Shown here: positions 47,569 through 56,130 of the stretch, in pieces
Layout of the letters: each line of letters begins with the position of its first letter
Position numbering within the stretch: position 1 is the stretch's first letter
NCBI GenBank assembly: GCA_026708545.1
Contig: JAPOUT010000109.1
Coordinates: forward strand, 86,522 to 150,521
Origin: Hyphomicrobiales bacterium
GTDB lineage: Bacteria > Pseudomonadota > Alphaproteobacteria > JAPOUT01
DNA: 64,000 bases
Reading direction: 5' to 3'
Translations under genes and position numbers: made by a program
Notes under the pieces: model-generated
What the model saw: the letters and a program-made list of their open reading frames with translations, nothing else
Databases searched by the model: none
What the model was told of the DNA's origin: nothing

Positions 47569-48744
47569 TCAAGGGGTATTCAGGATTTGTCGATAAAGTT
47601 CCAGCGTTTTGTTGCACATCTGCTCAAGGGAGAATTTTGCAACGGCACGGGTTCGGGCCCTCTGCCCTATCTCTTTGCGTTTCGATGCCTCCAAAGCGGC
47701 GACTTCCTCAAGTGCCCGTGCCAGCGCTTCGGCATTGCCGACCTCAACAAGCCATCCGGTTCGCGCGGACGGGTCCGTTCGAATGGTCTCTCGAAAGCCC
47801 CCGATGTCCGAAGCGATGACGATCCGCTGCATTGCCTGCGCCTCGACGGCGATTCTCCCGAAGGGTTCGGCAAACACGGAGGGTGCAACGACAACATCGG
47901 CGGCAGCATAGGCAAGCGGAATGTCGTCGGCATTGATTGCGCCGGCGAAAACGACATCGCTTTCCAAGCCGAGCGCGACGACGCGTTGATGCAGTGATTC
48001 CAGATAGACGCGTCCGGATGCTTTCGCGGTGTCACCCACGATGACTCCCAAGGGCCTTGGCGATTTCATTTGCGCAAGCGCTTCGATAAAAACTTCATGT
48101 CCTTTGTTTTTATCGAGGCGTCCGGGAAGCATTGCGACGGTGCGCCCGCGCGCGTGCCAGCTTTCGCGCAACTGCGACAATTGTTTGGAAGTGTAGTGCA
48201 CTGGATCGAAAGCATCCATATCAACGCCGGCAACGATGACTTCGAGACGTGCGCGGAAGTCTCCGTGCACTTCGCGGATGCGCCCTCCGTTGTAGTGTGA
48301 TGCAGCCGTGACGACATCCCCGCGTGTCATCACGCTGTTATACCAACGTTTCCATGCGGGTCCCGTATGGACCGTGCTGTGATACGTCGTTACGAGCGGA
48401 ACGCCGCACCACCGCGATGCTGCCAAGGCGCTCCAGGCGGGCATGCGCGAGCGGGCGTGGAGGATGTCAACGCGATGTTCGCGGATGCATCGGCGCAGCC
48501 GCGCAATGTTCGAGAGCACGGTTGCCGGATTTTTCGAATGCAGCGGCAGGGTTACGTGCATGGAACCGTTTTGGGTGACGGCATCTTGCAGGGCTCCGCC
48601 CGCACTCGCGACAATGGAGCGCCACCCCGCTCCTGCCAGAGCCCTCGATACATCGAGGGTCGTGCGTTCGACGCCCCCGACCCCCAGACGCGGGAGGATT
48701 TGCAAAACGCATGGGGGTGTTTTATTTTGCAGTTTGTTTGACAT
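47569..48744 (-). CDS. glycosyltransferase family 4
   Basis: 391 aa, GT-B fold. N-terminal LQILPRLGVGGVERTTLDVSRAL is the GT4 acceptor-side loop. The donor domain has AMLPGRLDKNKGHEVFIEAL and PSVFAEPFGRIAVEAQAM, with the E-x7-E nucleotide-sugar motif. Probably acts on LPS core or another surface glycan at the cytoplasmic membrane; donor and acceptor are unknown. Its start is only 15 nt from the divergent hydrolase start, so promoters must overlap coding sequence. Confidence 0.88.
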   Translation of the reverse strand: MSNKLQNKTPPCVLQILPRLGVGGVERTTLDVSRALAGAGWRSIVASAGGALQDAVTQNGSMHVTLPLHSKNPATVLSNIARLRRCIREHRVDILHARSRMPAWSALAASRWCGVPLVTTYHSTVHTGPAWKRWYNSVMTRGDVVTAASHYNGGRIREVHGDFRARLEVIVAGVDMDAFDPVHYTSKQLSQLRESWHARGRTVAMLPGRLDKNKGHEVFIEALAQMKSPRPLGVIVGDTAKASGRVYLESLHQRVVALGLESDVVFAGAINADDIPLAYAAADVVVAPSVFAEPFGRIAVEAQAMQRIVIASDIGGFRETIRTDPSARTGWLVEVGNAEALARALEEVAALEASKRKEIGQRARTRAVAKFSLEQMCNKTLELYRQILNTP

Positions 48745-48759
48745 TAGAGGGATTTTGTT

Positions 48760-49527
48760 ATGTTTGAGGCGGGTATTCCACCAGCACAGATGCTACCACA
48801 CAAGGACGGCGAGCGCATTGCCCACTATATTGACGGCGACGGAGATGCGGAGGTGTTATGGTGCGGAGGTTTTTCTTCGGACATGACCGGCGAAAAGGCA
48901 TCAACGATTGCGCAATGGGGCGTTGAGCGGGGTCGGCGAATTGTTCGCTTCGATTATTTCGGCCATGGTCAGTCATCGGGGAAATTTGACGAGGGGACGA
49001 TTGGGCGCTGGAAGGAGGATGCCGCCCTTGTCCAGGAGAAACTTGTTCGGGGACGCCATATTATCGTCGGATCGAGCATGGGCGGCTGGATTTCGATGAT
49101 GCTGGCCCTTGAGCGTCCCCAACGTGTTGCGGGGTTGCTGTTGCTTGCCCCCGCCCCCAACTTTACCGAGCGGCTCTTGTGGGACGGCTTCTCGGACGAG
49201 GAAAAACGGCAATGCAAAGAACAGGGATTTTTGAATCTCGGCGATCCGGAGGACGAAGGGGAATACCTCGTCACCTACCGGCAAATCGAAGAAGCTCGTG
49301 CGCATTTGCTGCCCGAGGGCGCGCTACCGATAAGGTGCCCGATTCGAATTATCCACGGGATGGGCGATGATGTCGTTCCGTGGCGGCACTCCCTTGAGAT
49401 TGTCGAGCAGGTCGAATCGCGCAATGTCGCCATCACCCTCCCGAAAGAATCCGACCATCGTCTCTCCTCGCCCGACGACCTCCTTCTCATCCAACAGGGG
49501 CTCGAAGAACTCGTCCGCGCAGCCTAA
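48760..49527 (+). CDS. alpha/beta hydrolase
   Basis: 255 aa. Nucleophile elbow GSSMGG near residue 108, DYFGHGQSSG oxyanion-side region near 66, acid in IIHGMGDDVVPW near 205, and catalytic His in KESDHRLSSP near 238. The GxSMGGW elbow and short length recall ABHD10-like thioesterases or carboxylesterases. Substrate unknown. GAGGG lies 8 nt before the ATG. The stop codons of this gene and the convergent epimerase share four bases (CTAA). Confidence 0.85.
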   Translation: MFEAGIPPAQMLPHKDGERIAHYIDGDGDAEVLWCGGFSSDMTGEKASTIAQWGVERGRRIVRFDYFGHGQSSGKFDEGTIGRWKEDAALVQEKLVRGRHIIVGSSMGGWISMMLALERPQRVAGLLLLAPAPNFTERLLWDGFSDEEKRQCKEQGFLNLGDPEDEGEYLVTYRQIEEARAHLLPEGALPIRCPIRIIHGMGDDVVPWRHSLEIVEQVESRNVAITLPKESDHRLSSPDDLLLIQQGLEELVRAA

Positions 49528-50393
49528 GCATCCTCCGCAGACAAGCACCCGCGCAGGCCTTCCCGGTAGGTCGGATAGGCGAGAGCAACCTTCAGTTCTT
49601 TTCTTAACAATCTATTGGAAACCCTTTTATTTTCTGAATAAAAACTCCTCCCCATCTCGGAAAGATTCGCCTCTTCCAATGACACTTCCGGCGGCGGTTC
49701 CATGCCGAGCAATTCCGCCGCGAAGGCGATGATTTCACCCGGCGGCGCGGGTTCGTCATCGCACACGTTGTAAACCGCTCCCGCCCTCGGCCGGTGAATG
49801 GATGCCTCCAAAACGGCCGCGATATCGGCAATGTGGATGCGTGAGAACAATTGCCCGGGTTTGAAAATCCGCTGCGCGCGCCCTTCCCGAATCCGCGCAA
49901 AGGGATTGCGCCCGGGTCCGTAAATCCCCGCCAGTCGAAAAATATGTGTCGCTATGCCGTGTTTTTCGCCCAGTCGCGCCCAGGCTTCCTCGGCCTGGCA
50001 CCGTCGGCGCCCCCGCTCCGATATCGGCGCACAGGGCGTGGTTTCATCCACCCATGCTCCATCATGGTTGCCGTAAACTCCGGTGGTGGAGAGATAACCG
50101 ATCCACTCCAAACTTTCGGCGCAGGCGGCAATTAGACCGCCGTGATGGTGTAACACGACATCACCCTCCTCTCCCGGGGGAATCGAAACAAGCAGATGGC
50201 TCGCCTCCGCTAGGTGCTCATGCGCCTTCTCCATCGGTCCGGTGCCATCGAATCGAATCGTCTCCATACCGGCAACATCGCGTCCGTTCCGGCTTGTACC
50301 GGCGACTTCCCATTCCTGAGAACGCATCCGCCCCGCCAACGCCTGCGCGCTTGCGCCGTAGCCAAAACAGAATAATCTTCCCGCAGTATCCAT
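49524..50393 (-). CDS. NAD(P)-dependent epimerase/dehydratase-like protein
   Basis: 289 aa. Rossmann start LFCFGYGASAQALAGRM, a GxGxxA variant of the usual GxxGxxG. Then LLVSIPPGEEGD, WIGYLSTTGVYGNHDGAWVDETT and IFRLAGIYGPGRNPFARIREG, matching the SDR a-type atypical family near YeeZ/GalE. The YxxxK pair is not obvious, so it may act as a reductase or as a non-catalytic protein. Its ATG is 17 bp from the divergent glycosyltransferase ATG. Confidence 0.8.
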   Translation of the reverse strand: MDTAGRLFCFGYGASAQALAGRMRSQEWEVAGTSRNGRDVAGMETIRFDGTGPMEKAHEHLAEASHLLVSIPPGEEGDVVLHHHGGLIAACAESLEWIGYLSTTGVYGNHDGAWVDETTPCAPISERGRRRCQAEEAWARLGEKHGIATHIFRLAGIYGPGRNPFARIREGRAQRIFKPGQLFSRIHIADIAAVLEASIHRPRAGAVYNVCDDEPAPPGEIIAFAAELLGMEPPPEVSLEEANLSEMGRSFYSENKRVSNRLLRKELKVALAYPTYREGLRGCLSAEDA

Positions 50394-50396
50394 TAT

Positions 50397-50410
50397 GCTA
50401 TTAGAATAGC
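50397..50410. promoter_or_regulatory. GCTATT-AG-AATAGC dyad filling a 17-bp divergent gap
   Basis: A perfect 6+2+6 inverted repeat occupies nearly all of the space between the epimerase ATG (50393) and the glycosyltransferase ATG (50411). It includes TATTCT on the minus strand, a possible -10 for the epimerase. A binding protein here would block both genes. Chance occurrence is not excluded. Confidence 0.3.
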
Positions 50411-51118
50411 ATGGACCCCATGCTTTCCGTCATCATCCCCACCCGCAACGCCGAACGAGGATTGAGCGCCTGCCTCGATTCTATCCATCCTGCCCGACAA
50501 GACGGCTTGATTGAGGAAGTGATTGTCGTTGATGCTGACTCCGCCGACGCAAGCATCGCTGTTGCCGAACGGCACGGATGCGTAACGCTCTCTTCTCCGG
50601 CCGGGCGGGCGCGCCAAATGCATGCCGGCGCAAACCGCGCGGACGCACCGTGGTTGTTGTTCCTCCACGCCGATGTCGTTCTCGAATCAGGATGGGAGAA
50701 AGAGGTGCGGGAGTTTATTCGGCACCGGGGTGCCAACACACACATCGCCGCAGTCTTCCGCTTTGCGCTGCAACACACATCAAAAAAAGCGCGCGCGCTC
50801 GAACAAATCGTCTCGTTGCGGTGCAGGTGGCTTGCTCTTCCCTATGGCGACCAGGGACTTCTCATCTCCGCGGACTTCTACCGCTCTCTCGATGGTTTCG
50901 CCATTCTGCCGCTTATGGAAGATGTCGAATTGGTGCGGCGCATCGGACGCAAACGACTCGCTCTTCTGCGCTCCCGGGCATGCAGTGACGCCGTCCGTTA
51001 CCAAAGCGACGGATTCCTCGCGCGAGCGACCCGCAACATCACCCTTACGAGTCTTTTTCTGCTCGGCGTGCCTGCGGAGCGGCTGGCAAACTTCTACGAT
51101 ACAAAGAGTAAACCGTGA
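50411..51118 (+). CDS. family 2 glycosyltransferase (TIGR04283-like)
   Basis: 235 aa, GT-A fold: LSVIIPTRNAERGLSACLDSI, EEVIVVDADSADASIAVAERHG, then GRARQMHAGANRADAPWLLFLHADVVL with a DxD-like HAD. The short size and LPYGDQGLLISADFYRSLDGF are typical of the TIGR04283 group. The next gene is of the TIGR04282 type, the partner usually seen beside it. In other genomes such pairs may accompany arsenosugar or mycofactocin-like loci; neither is here. Substrate unknown. Confidence 0.82.
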   Translation: MDPMLSVIIPTRNAERGLSACLDSIHPARQDGLIEEVIVVDADSADASIAVAERHGCVTLSSPAGRARQMHAGANRADAPWLLFLHADVVLESGWEKEVREFIRHRGANTHIAAVFRFALQHTSKKARALEQIVSLRCRWLALPYGDQGLLISADFYRSLDGFAILPLMEDVELVRRIGRKRLALLRSRACSDAVRYQSDGFLARATRNITLTSLFLLGVPAERLANFYDTKSKP

Positions 51119-51720
51119 ATCGACATCTCATCATCATGGCAAAATCGCCGCGTATGGGTGTTGTGAAGACGCGTCTTGCCGTTGATGTCGGCCTGCTTGA
51201 AGCGACCCGCATTTATCGCCGCATGTTGACGGGAATCATCCGCGAGGTCGGCATTGAACCGCGCTGGCAAGCGCACATTGCCCTTGCACCCGAAGGTTCT
51301 TTTCACGGCTGCAATCTACCGCACGCCCGGGAGTTGGACATCATCGCGCAAACGCGCGGCAATCTCGGCGCGCGCATGGGTGCGTTGCTGCGGCAATTTC
51401 CCCAAAGCGACAGAGTCATCATCGGCAGCGACATCCCCGACATTCGGCGCCGGCATGTCATTGACGCGTTTCGAACGTTAGGAAGCCACGATGCGGTGTT
51501 CGGCCCCGCACAAGACGGAGGCTACTGGCTTGTCGGCGTGCCCCGGAGACACAATTGCGCAAACATCTTCGAAAATGTTCGATGGTCGACGCCCCATGCT
51601 CTCGAAGACACGCTGGCGAATTTTCAGGGGCGGCGGGTCGGTTTACTCGAAACGTTGCGCGATATCGATAAGGCCGCCGACCTCAGGAGCGGCGCATGTG
51701 TTCCTCCAAACGCGGCATGA
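51115..51720 (+). CDS. TIGR04282-type nucleotidyl/glycosyltransferase-like protein
   Basis: 201 aa with a GTG start that overlaps the previous stop. LIIMAKSPRMGVVKTRLAVDVG near the N-terminus, IIGSDIPDIRRRHVIDAF near residue 100 and FGPAQDGGYWLVGVPR near 125 are the hallmarks of this CofC-like GT-A group. Works presumably with the upstream GT2; exact donor unknown. Its 3' end overlaps the convergent moaB by 38 nt. Confidence 0.83.
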   Translation: MNRHLIIMAKSPRMGVVKTRLAVDVGLLEATRIYRRMLTGIIREVGIEPRWQAHIALAPEGSFHGCNLPHARELDIIAQTRGNLGARMGALLRQFPQSDRVIIGSDIPDIRRRHVIDAFRTLGSHDAVFGPAQDGGYWLVGVPRRHNCANIFENVRWSTPHALEDTLANFQGRRVGLLETLRDIDKAADLRSGACVPPNAA

Positions 51721-52222
51721 TCTCGACAAGATTGCACGGACGAAAACGGTAATCCAACTGCTGGCAGAGAATGCCGTCCCAGGCATCCTTGCAAGCTCCG
51801 GGCGAACCCGGCAGGGAGAACAGATACACGCCGTCCGCCACCCCCGCGCTCGCGCGCGACTGCATTGTCGAGGTTGATATCTTCGCAAAACTTATCTGGT
51901 GGAACAAAACCGCGAAGCCGTCGATTTCCTTTTCATAAAGCGAGCGAAACGCCTCGGGCGTGACATCGCGGCCCGTCAAGCCCGTTCCACCCGTCGCAAT
52001 TACGACATCAACCTCACCGCCTGCAATCCACTTGCGCACGGTTGTGACAATCGCCTCAACATCGTCCTTCACAACAGCACGCGCGGCCAGCGTGTGTCCT
52101 GCGGCGTTGGCACGCTCGGCCAGCACGCCACCGGAAACATCGTCATCCAATTCGCGTGTATCCGAAACTGTCAGCACCGCAATGCGCATCGGAACGAACG
52201 GGCGTGACTCGTCCAAAGGCAT
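51683..52222 (-). CDS. moaB: molybdopterin adenylyltransferase-like MoaB
   Basis: 179 aa. MoCF_biosynth fold: RIAVLTVSDTRELDDDVSGGVLAE, DVVIATGGTGLTGRDVTPEAFRSL and VYLFSLPGSPGACKDAWDGIL. Activates molybdopterin for metal insertion in the family. It follows the udg gene with no gap. Other moa or moe genes are not in the window. Confidence 0.92.
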   Translation of the reverse strand: MPLDESRPFVPMRIAVLTVSDTRELDDDVSGGVLAERANAAGHTLAARAVVKDDVEAIVTTVRKWIAGGEVDVVIATGGTGLTGRDVTPEAFRSLYEKEIDGFAVLFHQISFAKISTSTMQSRASAGVADGVYLFSLPGSPGACKDAWDGILCQQLDYRFRPCNLVEIMPRLEEHMRRS

Positions 52223-53068
52223 CTAGGACAGGTCCCTCGCCGCGCCCGCATCAAGGCGCTGCTTGAGCGAGAGGAAATCCCGCCACGCCAGCGCCTTGTC
52301 GCCGGGGCGGCGCAACAAATAGGCAGGATGGAATGTAGGCAGCGCCGGAAACGTCTGCGTGCCGATTTGGCACTGCCTCCAACTGCCGCGCAGTTTCAAA
52401 ATCCCCGTCGTCGTATGCAGCAAGGACTTCGCGGACACCCCTCCCACCAGCACCAATAACTCCGGCTGCACCAGTTCCACATGGCGTTCGACAAACGGAC
52501 GCAACAACTCAATCTCATTGATTGTCGGGTTGCGATTGCCACTGGGACGCCATGGTAAAATATTCGTTATGTAGGCACTCTCGCGGTTGAGGCCGATTGC
52601 CGCGAGCATCTTGTCAAGCAATTGTCCGCTGCGGCCGACAAAGGGCAGTCCCCGTCTATCTTCTTCCGCGCCGGGAGCCTCGCCGATGAGCATCACGCGC
52701 GCCTCTGCATTGCCGTCCGCAAACACCAGAGAACGGGCTGAACGCTTCAACGAGCACCCCTCGAACGACTCCAACGCGGAACGCAGCCCCTCCAGGGACA
52801 TTGCCGTCTTCGCCAGCGAGCGTGCATCTGCAATCGCAATGCCGACGGCATCGGGCTCCTGTTCCACAACAGGCATGGGCCGGGGAGCGGATTTTGGCGC
52901 GGGCTGCGGTGCAGCAGTTTCTTGCGTCGTTTGCAAAACGGGCGGTGCCTTTGCCTGCTCGGTGTAACGATTGCGCGGCACTTCCACGAGCGCCTCGCTC
53001 ACGCCGGCATCCCGGTGCCAGCGAAGCGTCTCTATCCAAGCTGCGCGCTCCTCGACCGCCCCGACCAT
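52223..53068 (-). CDS. udg: uracil-DNA glycosylase, family 4
   Basis: 281 aa. Removes uracil from DNA. The first 95 residues are a Pro/Ala-rich extension. Core motifs are GEAPGAEEDRRGLPFVG (motif A) and FHPAYLLR (motif B). Family 4 enzymes usually bind a [4Fe-4S] cluster through four Cys. Here only two Cys occur in the protein (EGCSL and WRQCQ), and the expected CxxC is FEGC, so the cluster is probably absent. Downstream of rppH by 2 nt. Confidence 0.9.
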   Translation of the reverse strand: MVGAVEERAAWIETLRWHRDAGVSEALVEVPRNRYTEQAKAPPVLQTTQETAAPQPAPKSAPRPMPVVEQEPDAVGIAIADARSLAKTAMSLEGLRSALESFEGCSLKRSARSLVFADGNAEARVMLIGEAPGAEEDRRGLPFVGRSGQLLDKMLAAIGLNRESAYITNILPWRPSGNRNPTINEIELLRPFVERHVELVQPELLVLVGGVSAKSLLHTTTGILKLRGSWRQCQIGTQTFPALPTFHPAYLLRRPGDKALAWRDFLSLKQRLDAGAARDLS

Positions 53069-53070
53069 CC

Positions 53071-53598
53071 CTACCCCGCCAATTTTGAGAACTCCGCCAC
53101 CAGGCGCTCGTAGACCTTGCGCCGAAACGGTTCAACCAAACCCGGCAGGCCGGCAAAATCGAACCAGCCCCATTCGACAAATTCGGGATTGTCATCGCCG
53201 TCAATGGCGAAGTCGCCATCTTCGCCAGTGAAACGCATTGCAAACCATTTTTGCCGCTGGCCCCGATACTTCCCGTCCAAGGCAAGGCCTACTAACTCTT
53301 CCGGCAAGTCGTAGTAAAGCCACTCGCGGCTTTCACCCAAGAGTTTTGCCTTGTTTGTGCCCGTTTCCTCAAGCAATTCGCGCCATGCGGCATCAACGGG
53401 TGATTCGCCTTTTTCGATGCCCCCCTGCGGCAATTGCCAAGGGCAGCGAATAATCTCGGACCCCTTGCCCGGCCGACGCTTGCCCATCCATACGCGACCG
53501 TCCCGGTGGAACAGCACTATTCCCGCGCTCGGACGGTAGGCGGCCACGCCATGCATACCGCTTCCCAATGGCGGGGGCGGCTCGGCGGGATCGCCCAT
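53071..53598 (-). CDS. rppH: RNA pyrophosphohydrolase (Nudix)
   Basis: 175 aa. Nudix box GGIEKGESPVDAAWRELLEETGT near residue 58 fits Gx5Ex7REUxEExGU exactly. The opening YRPSAGIVLFHRDGRVWMGKR and WQLPQGGIEKGE are RppH-like. Removes pyrophosphate from mRNA 5' ends and so triggers decay. Lies between ctpA (1-nt gap) and udg. Confidence 0.93.
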   Translation of the reverse strand: MGDPAEPPPPLGSGMHGVAAYRPSAGIVLFHRDGRVWMGKRRPGKGSEIIRCPWQLPQGGIEKGESPVDAAWRELLEETGTNKAKLLGESREWLYYDLPEELVGLALDGKYRGQRQKWFAMRFTGEDGDFAIDGDDNPEFVEWGWFDFAGLPGLVEPFRRKVYERLVAEFSKLAG

Positions 53599-53599
53599 G

Positions 53600-54931
53600 C
53601 TAGCCGCTGTTGCGCTTCATCTCACGCAACAACTCCAACGCACGCAACAATTGTATATCGTCTTCTTTTTCGAAGGGAACGAAAGACGCCGAACCACTCT
53701 TCGGGCGGCCCTTTTCGTCCTTGACCTTATCATCGTTGTCCTCTTCGCTGTCACGCTTGATATATTGAGGGAGTTCCGCCTCGCCGGTTATACGGGCCTG
53801 TGAGGGATCTTCAACCGGCTGCTCGATTTCAATGTCCGGCTCGACGCCATGCGCCTGAATTGTTTCGCCCGACGGTGTGTAATACAACGCCGTCGTCAAA
53901 CGCAACGCACCTTCGTCGCCCAAAGGAATCAACGTCTGCACCGACCCTTTGCCGAAAGAACGCGTCCCCAGGACACTCCCACGCCGGTGGTCCTGCATTG
54001 CGGCTGCAACGATTTCGGATGCCGAAGCCGAACCCCCGTTAATCAGAATCACCAAGGGTTTGCCGCCGATAAAGTCACCGGGTGTTGCATTGTAGCGATC
54101 GGCATCGGAGTGGTCCCTGCCGCGCGTCGATACGATCTCGCCGCGGTCGAGGAAAATATTTGAGACCGCAATCGCCTCGTCGAGAAGTCCGCCCGGATTG
54201 TTGCGCAAGTCCAGCACATAACCGATGAGATTCTCCTCGCCGATTTCGCCACGCAAATCAACTATCGCTTCTCGTATCTTCTCGGAAACATCAGTGCGGA
54301 AAGTCGTCAGCCGGATATAGGCGATGTCGCCTTCACGTTCCGTTCGGACCGAACGTATCGTGATGATGTCGCGGATAATCGGAACCTCGAAAGGCGCGTC
54401 AACACCCTCACGCACAACCGTCAGCACGATCGAGGTGTCCACCGGGCCGCGCATGACATCAACCGCTTCCGAGAGCGTCATGCCTTGAATCGGCACACCG
54501 TCCAAATGGGTGATGTAGTCGCCCGTGATTAGGCCCGCGCGCTGCGCCGGCGTGTCGTCAATCGGCGTAATTACCTTGACGAAGCCCATGTCCATTGTGA
54601 CCTCGATTCCAAGACCTCCGAAGGTGCCGCGCGTCTGCTCCTGCATATCCAAAAAATCGTCGGGTGTGAGGTAGGCGGAATGAGGATCGAGCGATTGCAA
54701 CATTCCATTGATGGCATCCTGTATCAAACTGCCATCCTCAACCTCTTCGACATAGGACCTGCGTACGCGCTCGAAAACATTGCCGAATAAATCGAGTTGC
54801 CGGTAAGTATCAGTATCTTCGCGAGCCTCACCGCTTGGATGCCAAGGCGCCGAAGCGAGCAACACACCGAAGATAAAAGCCGCTGCAAGCGGCAGGATTG
54901 TTTTTTTCATCATCTTGTCCATTTTTTCCAT
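53600..54931 (-). CDS. ctpA: carboxy-terminal processing protease (S41)
   Basis: 443 aa from the ATG at 54931, with AAGGG just upstream. Periplasmic, with an N-terminal anchor (TILPLAAAFIFGVLLASA). PDZ domain: GTFGGLGIEVTMDMGFVKVI. The S41 catalytic Ser is in ILINGGSASASEIVAAAMQDH, and the Lys follows in GTRSFGKGSVQTLIPL. It degrades or processes periplasmic proteins and often murein hydrolases, which fits the envC-like gene directly upstream (22-nt overlap). Confidence 0.95.
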   Translation of the reverse strand: MEKMDKMMKKTILPLAAAFIFGVLLASAPWHPSGEAREDTDTYRQLDLFGNVFERVRRSYVEEVEDGSLIQDAINGMLQSLDPHSAYLTPDDFLDMQEQTRGTFGGLGIEVTMDMGFVKVITPIDDTPAQRAGLITGDYITHLDGVPIQGMTLSEAVDVMRGPVDTSIVLTVVREGVDAPFEVPIIRDIITIRSVRTEREGDIAYIRLTTFRTDVSEKIREAIVDLRGEIGEENLIGYVLDLRNNPGGLLDEAIAVSNIFLDRGEIVSTRGRDHSDADRYNATPGDFIGGKPLVILINGGSASASEIVAAAMQDHRRGSVLGTRSFGKGSVQTLIPLGDEGALRLTTALYYTPSGETIQAHGVEPDIEIEQPVEDPSQARITGEAELPQYIKRDSEEDNDDKVKDEKGRPKSGSASFVPFEKEDDIQLLRALELLREMKRNSG

Positions 54932-55680
54932 TCGTCCCTTTCTGCTACCCATTCCTCTGGCGCGACGGCCTCGCCGCGCCTGCGAAACTCCAAATACAAC
55001 TGCGGCGACGGCGAATCCGAATCCGCCGTGAAGGTCACGTCGCGGGACAATCCCATCGCACCGACAGGCTCGCCCCGAACAATCTGCTCGCCCACATCTG
55101 CGGACAAGCGCTCTAACCCCGCCAGAACCAAATGATACCCCTCTCCCGCTTCAACAATCAAGAGCTTCCCGTAATTTTGAAACGGTGCCGAAAACACGAT
55201 TTTGCCGTCCACCGGCATAAGGATGGGGGCGCCGGGGGCAGTTTCAATCACCAAGCCCTGCATCTCCCCGCCCGTGCCGTTCGGCTCGCCGAAATTCCCC
55301 CGCATAGGGCCGTGCACGGGTCGGAGGAGGATGTTGAACAACCCTCCCGTCGAGCCGCTCATAGCGAGCGCTTCGGCCTCTTCCCGCAATTTCTTTAATA
55401 GCAAGGCTTCCTCGCGCAGGTGCGCGACCATCCCGTGCAGCAACATCCCGCCGTGGAGCGCATCCAAGCCGCCGCCCTCCAACGATAACAAGGGGAACTC
55501 CTCCGCGTACTCCAATTGGCGCAGAGCGGACAAGAGTTCGCCGAGACGTTCCTGCTGTGCAACAGCAGCGGCGGCGGCGCCCTCCTGCGCCGACGCAGTC
55601 GCCGGAAACAAAGCACCCGGCACAAGCGTAAACGATAATACCGCTACGGTAATCAGTCGGTAGGTGCTTCGGAGGACCAT
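54910..55680 (-). CDS. short EnvC-like LytM-domain protein
   Basis: 256 aa from the ATG at 55680, overlapping the rsfS end by 28 nt. Signal peptide ending ATASAQ. Only a short helical part (about 35-110) precedes the M23/LytM domain: RPVHGPMRGNFGEPNGTGGEMQGLVIET. The zinc ligands of active M23 enzymes are replaced (QGLVI instead of HxGxD; YHLVLAGL instead of HVYAHL). So it would be an amidase activator like EnvC, not an enzyme. It is shorter than usual EnvC (about 400 aa). Confidence 0.85.
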   Translation of the reverse strand: MVLRSTYRLITVAVLSFTLVPGALFPATASAQEGAAAAAVAQQERLGELLSALRQLEYAEEFPLLSLEGGGLDALHGGMLLHGMVAHLREEALLLKKLREEAEALAMSGSTGGLFNILLRPVHGPMRGNFGEPNGTGGEMQGLVIETAPGAPILMPVDGKIVFSAPFQNYGKLLIVEAGEGYHLVLAGLERLSADVGEQIVRGEPVGAMGLSRDVTFTADSDSPSPQLYLEFRRRGEAVAPEEWVAERDEWKKWTR

Positions 55681-56021
55681 AGTTTTTCCAAGTTGTAGAA
55701 TTCGCGTATTTCCGGATGAAAAAGGTTGACCCATACACCTCCTCCGTCAATAAGGACCCAGTCGCAACGCGTGCCTCCCTCTACCTGCACGCGTCCGGCG
55801 CCGAGTTCTTTCAGACGTCGAAGCAAATGGTCCCGCAACGCTCCCACATGCATGCGTGAGCGCCCGCTCGCAATTACCATGAAATCGGCAAAAGCCGTTC
55901 GCCCGGCGATATCCAAACAAACGATGTCGTTTGCCTGATACTCGTCAAGGGTCTCGCGCACGGCGGCCACGAGCGTGCCGACAGACGGCTCCTTTGCGTG
56001 CGATGCCTTTACTAGGGGCAT
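55653..56021 (-). CDS. rsfS: ribosomal silencing factor
   Basis: 122 aa. Binds L14 and blocks subunit joining in starvation. ANDIVCLDIAGRTAFADFMVIASGRSRMHV, GGTRCDWVLIDGGGVWVNLFHPEIREFYNLEKLW are diagnostic. In most relatives it follows nadD and precedes rlmH; here it follows tRNA-Leu and precedes envC, and rlmH is absent. Weak Shine-Dalgarno. Confidence 0.94.
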   Translation of the reverse strand: MPLVKASHAKEPSVGTLVAAVRETLDEYQANDIVCLDIAGRTAFADFMVIASGRSRMHVGALRDHLLRRLKELGAGRVQVEGGTRCDWVLIDGGGVWVNLFHPEIREFYNLEKLWSSEAPTD

Positions 56022-56043
56022 TGCACTTTCGGGAGGGGGTGTA

Positions 56044-56130
56044 TGGTGCGGTCGAGAAGACTCGAACTTCCACGGGTTTTATCCCACAGCGCCCTCAACG
56101 CTGCGCGTCTACCAATTCCGCCACGACCGC
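56044..56130 (-). tRNA. tRNA-Leu (anticodon GAG)
   Basis: Minus strand GCGGTCGTGGCGGAATTGG..., acceptor GCGGTCG/CGACCGC, anticodon arm CAGCG-TTGAGGG-CGCTG (GAG, reads CUC/CUU), long variable arm, T-loop AGTTCGAGTCT, encoded CCA (56046-56044). Its first base directly follows the glyA stop codon with no spacer, so it is probably cut out of a glyA-tRNA-rsfS transcript. Confidence 0.95.
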
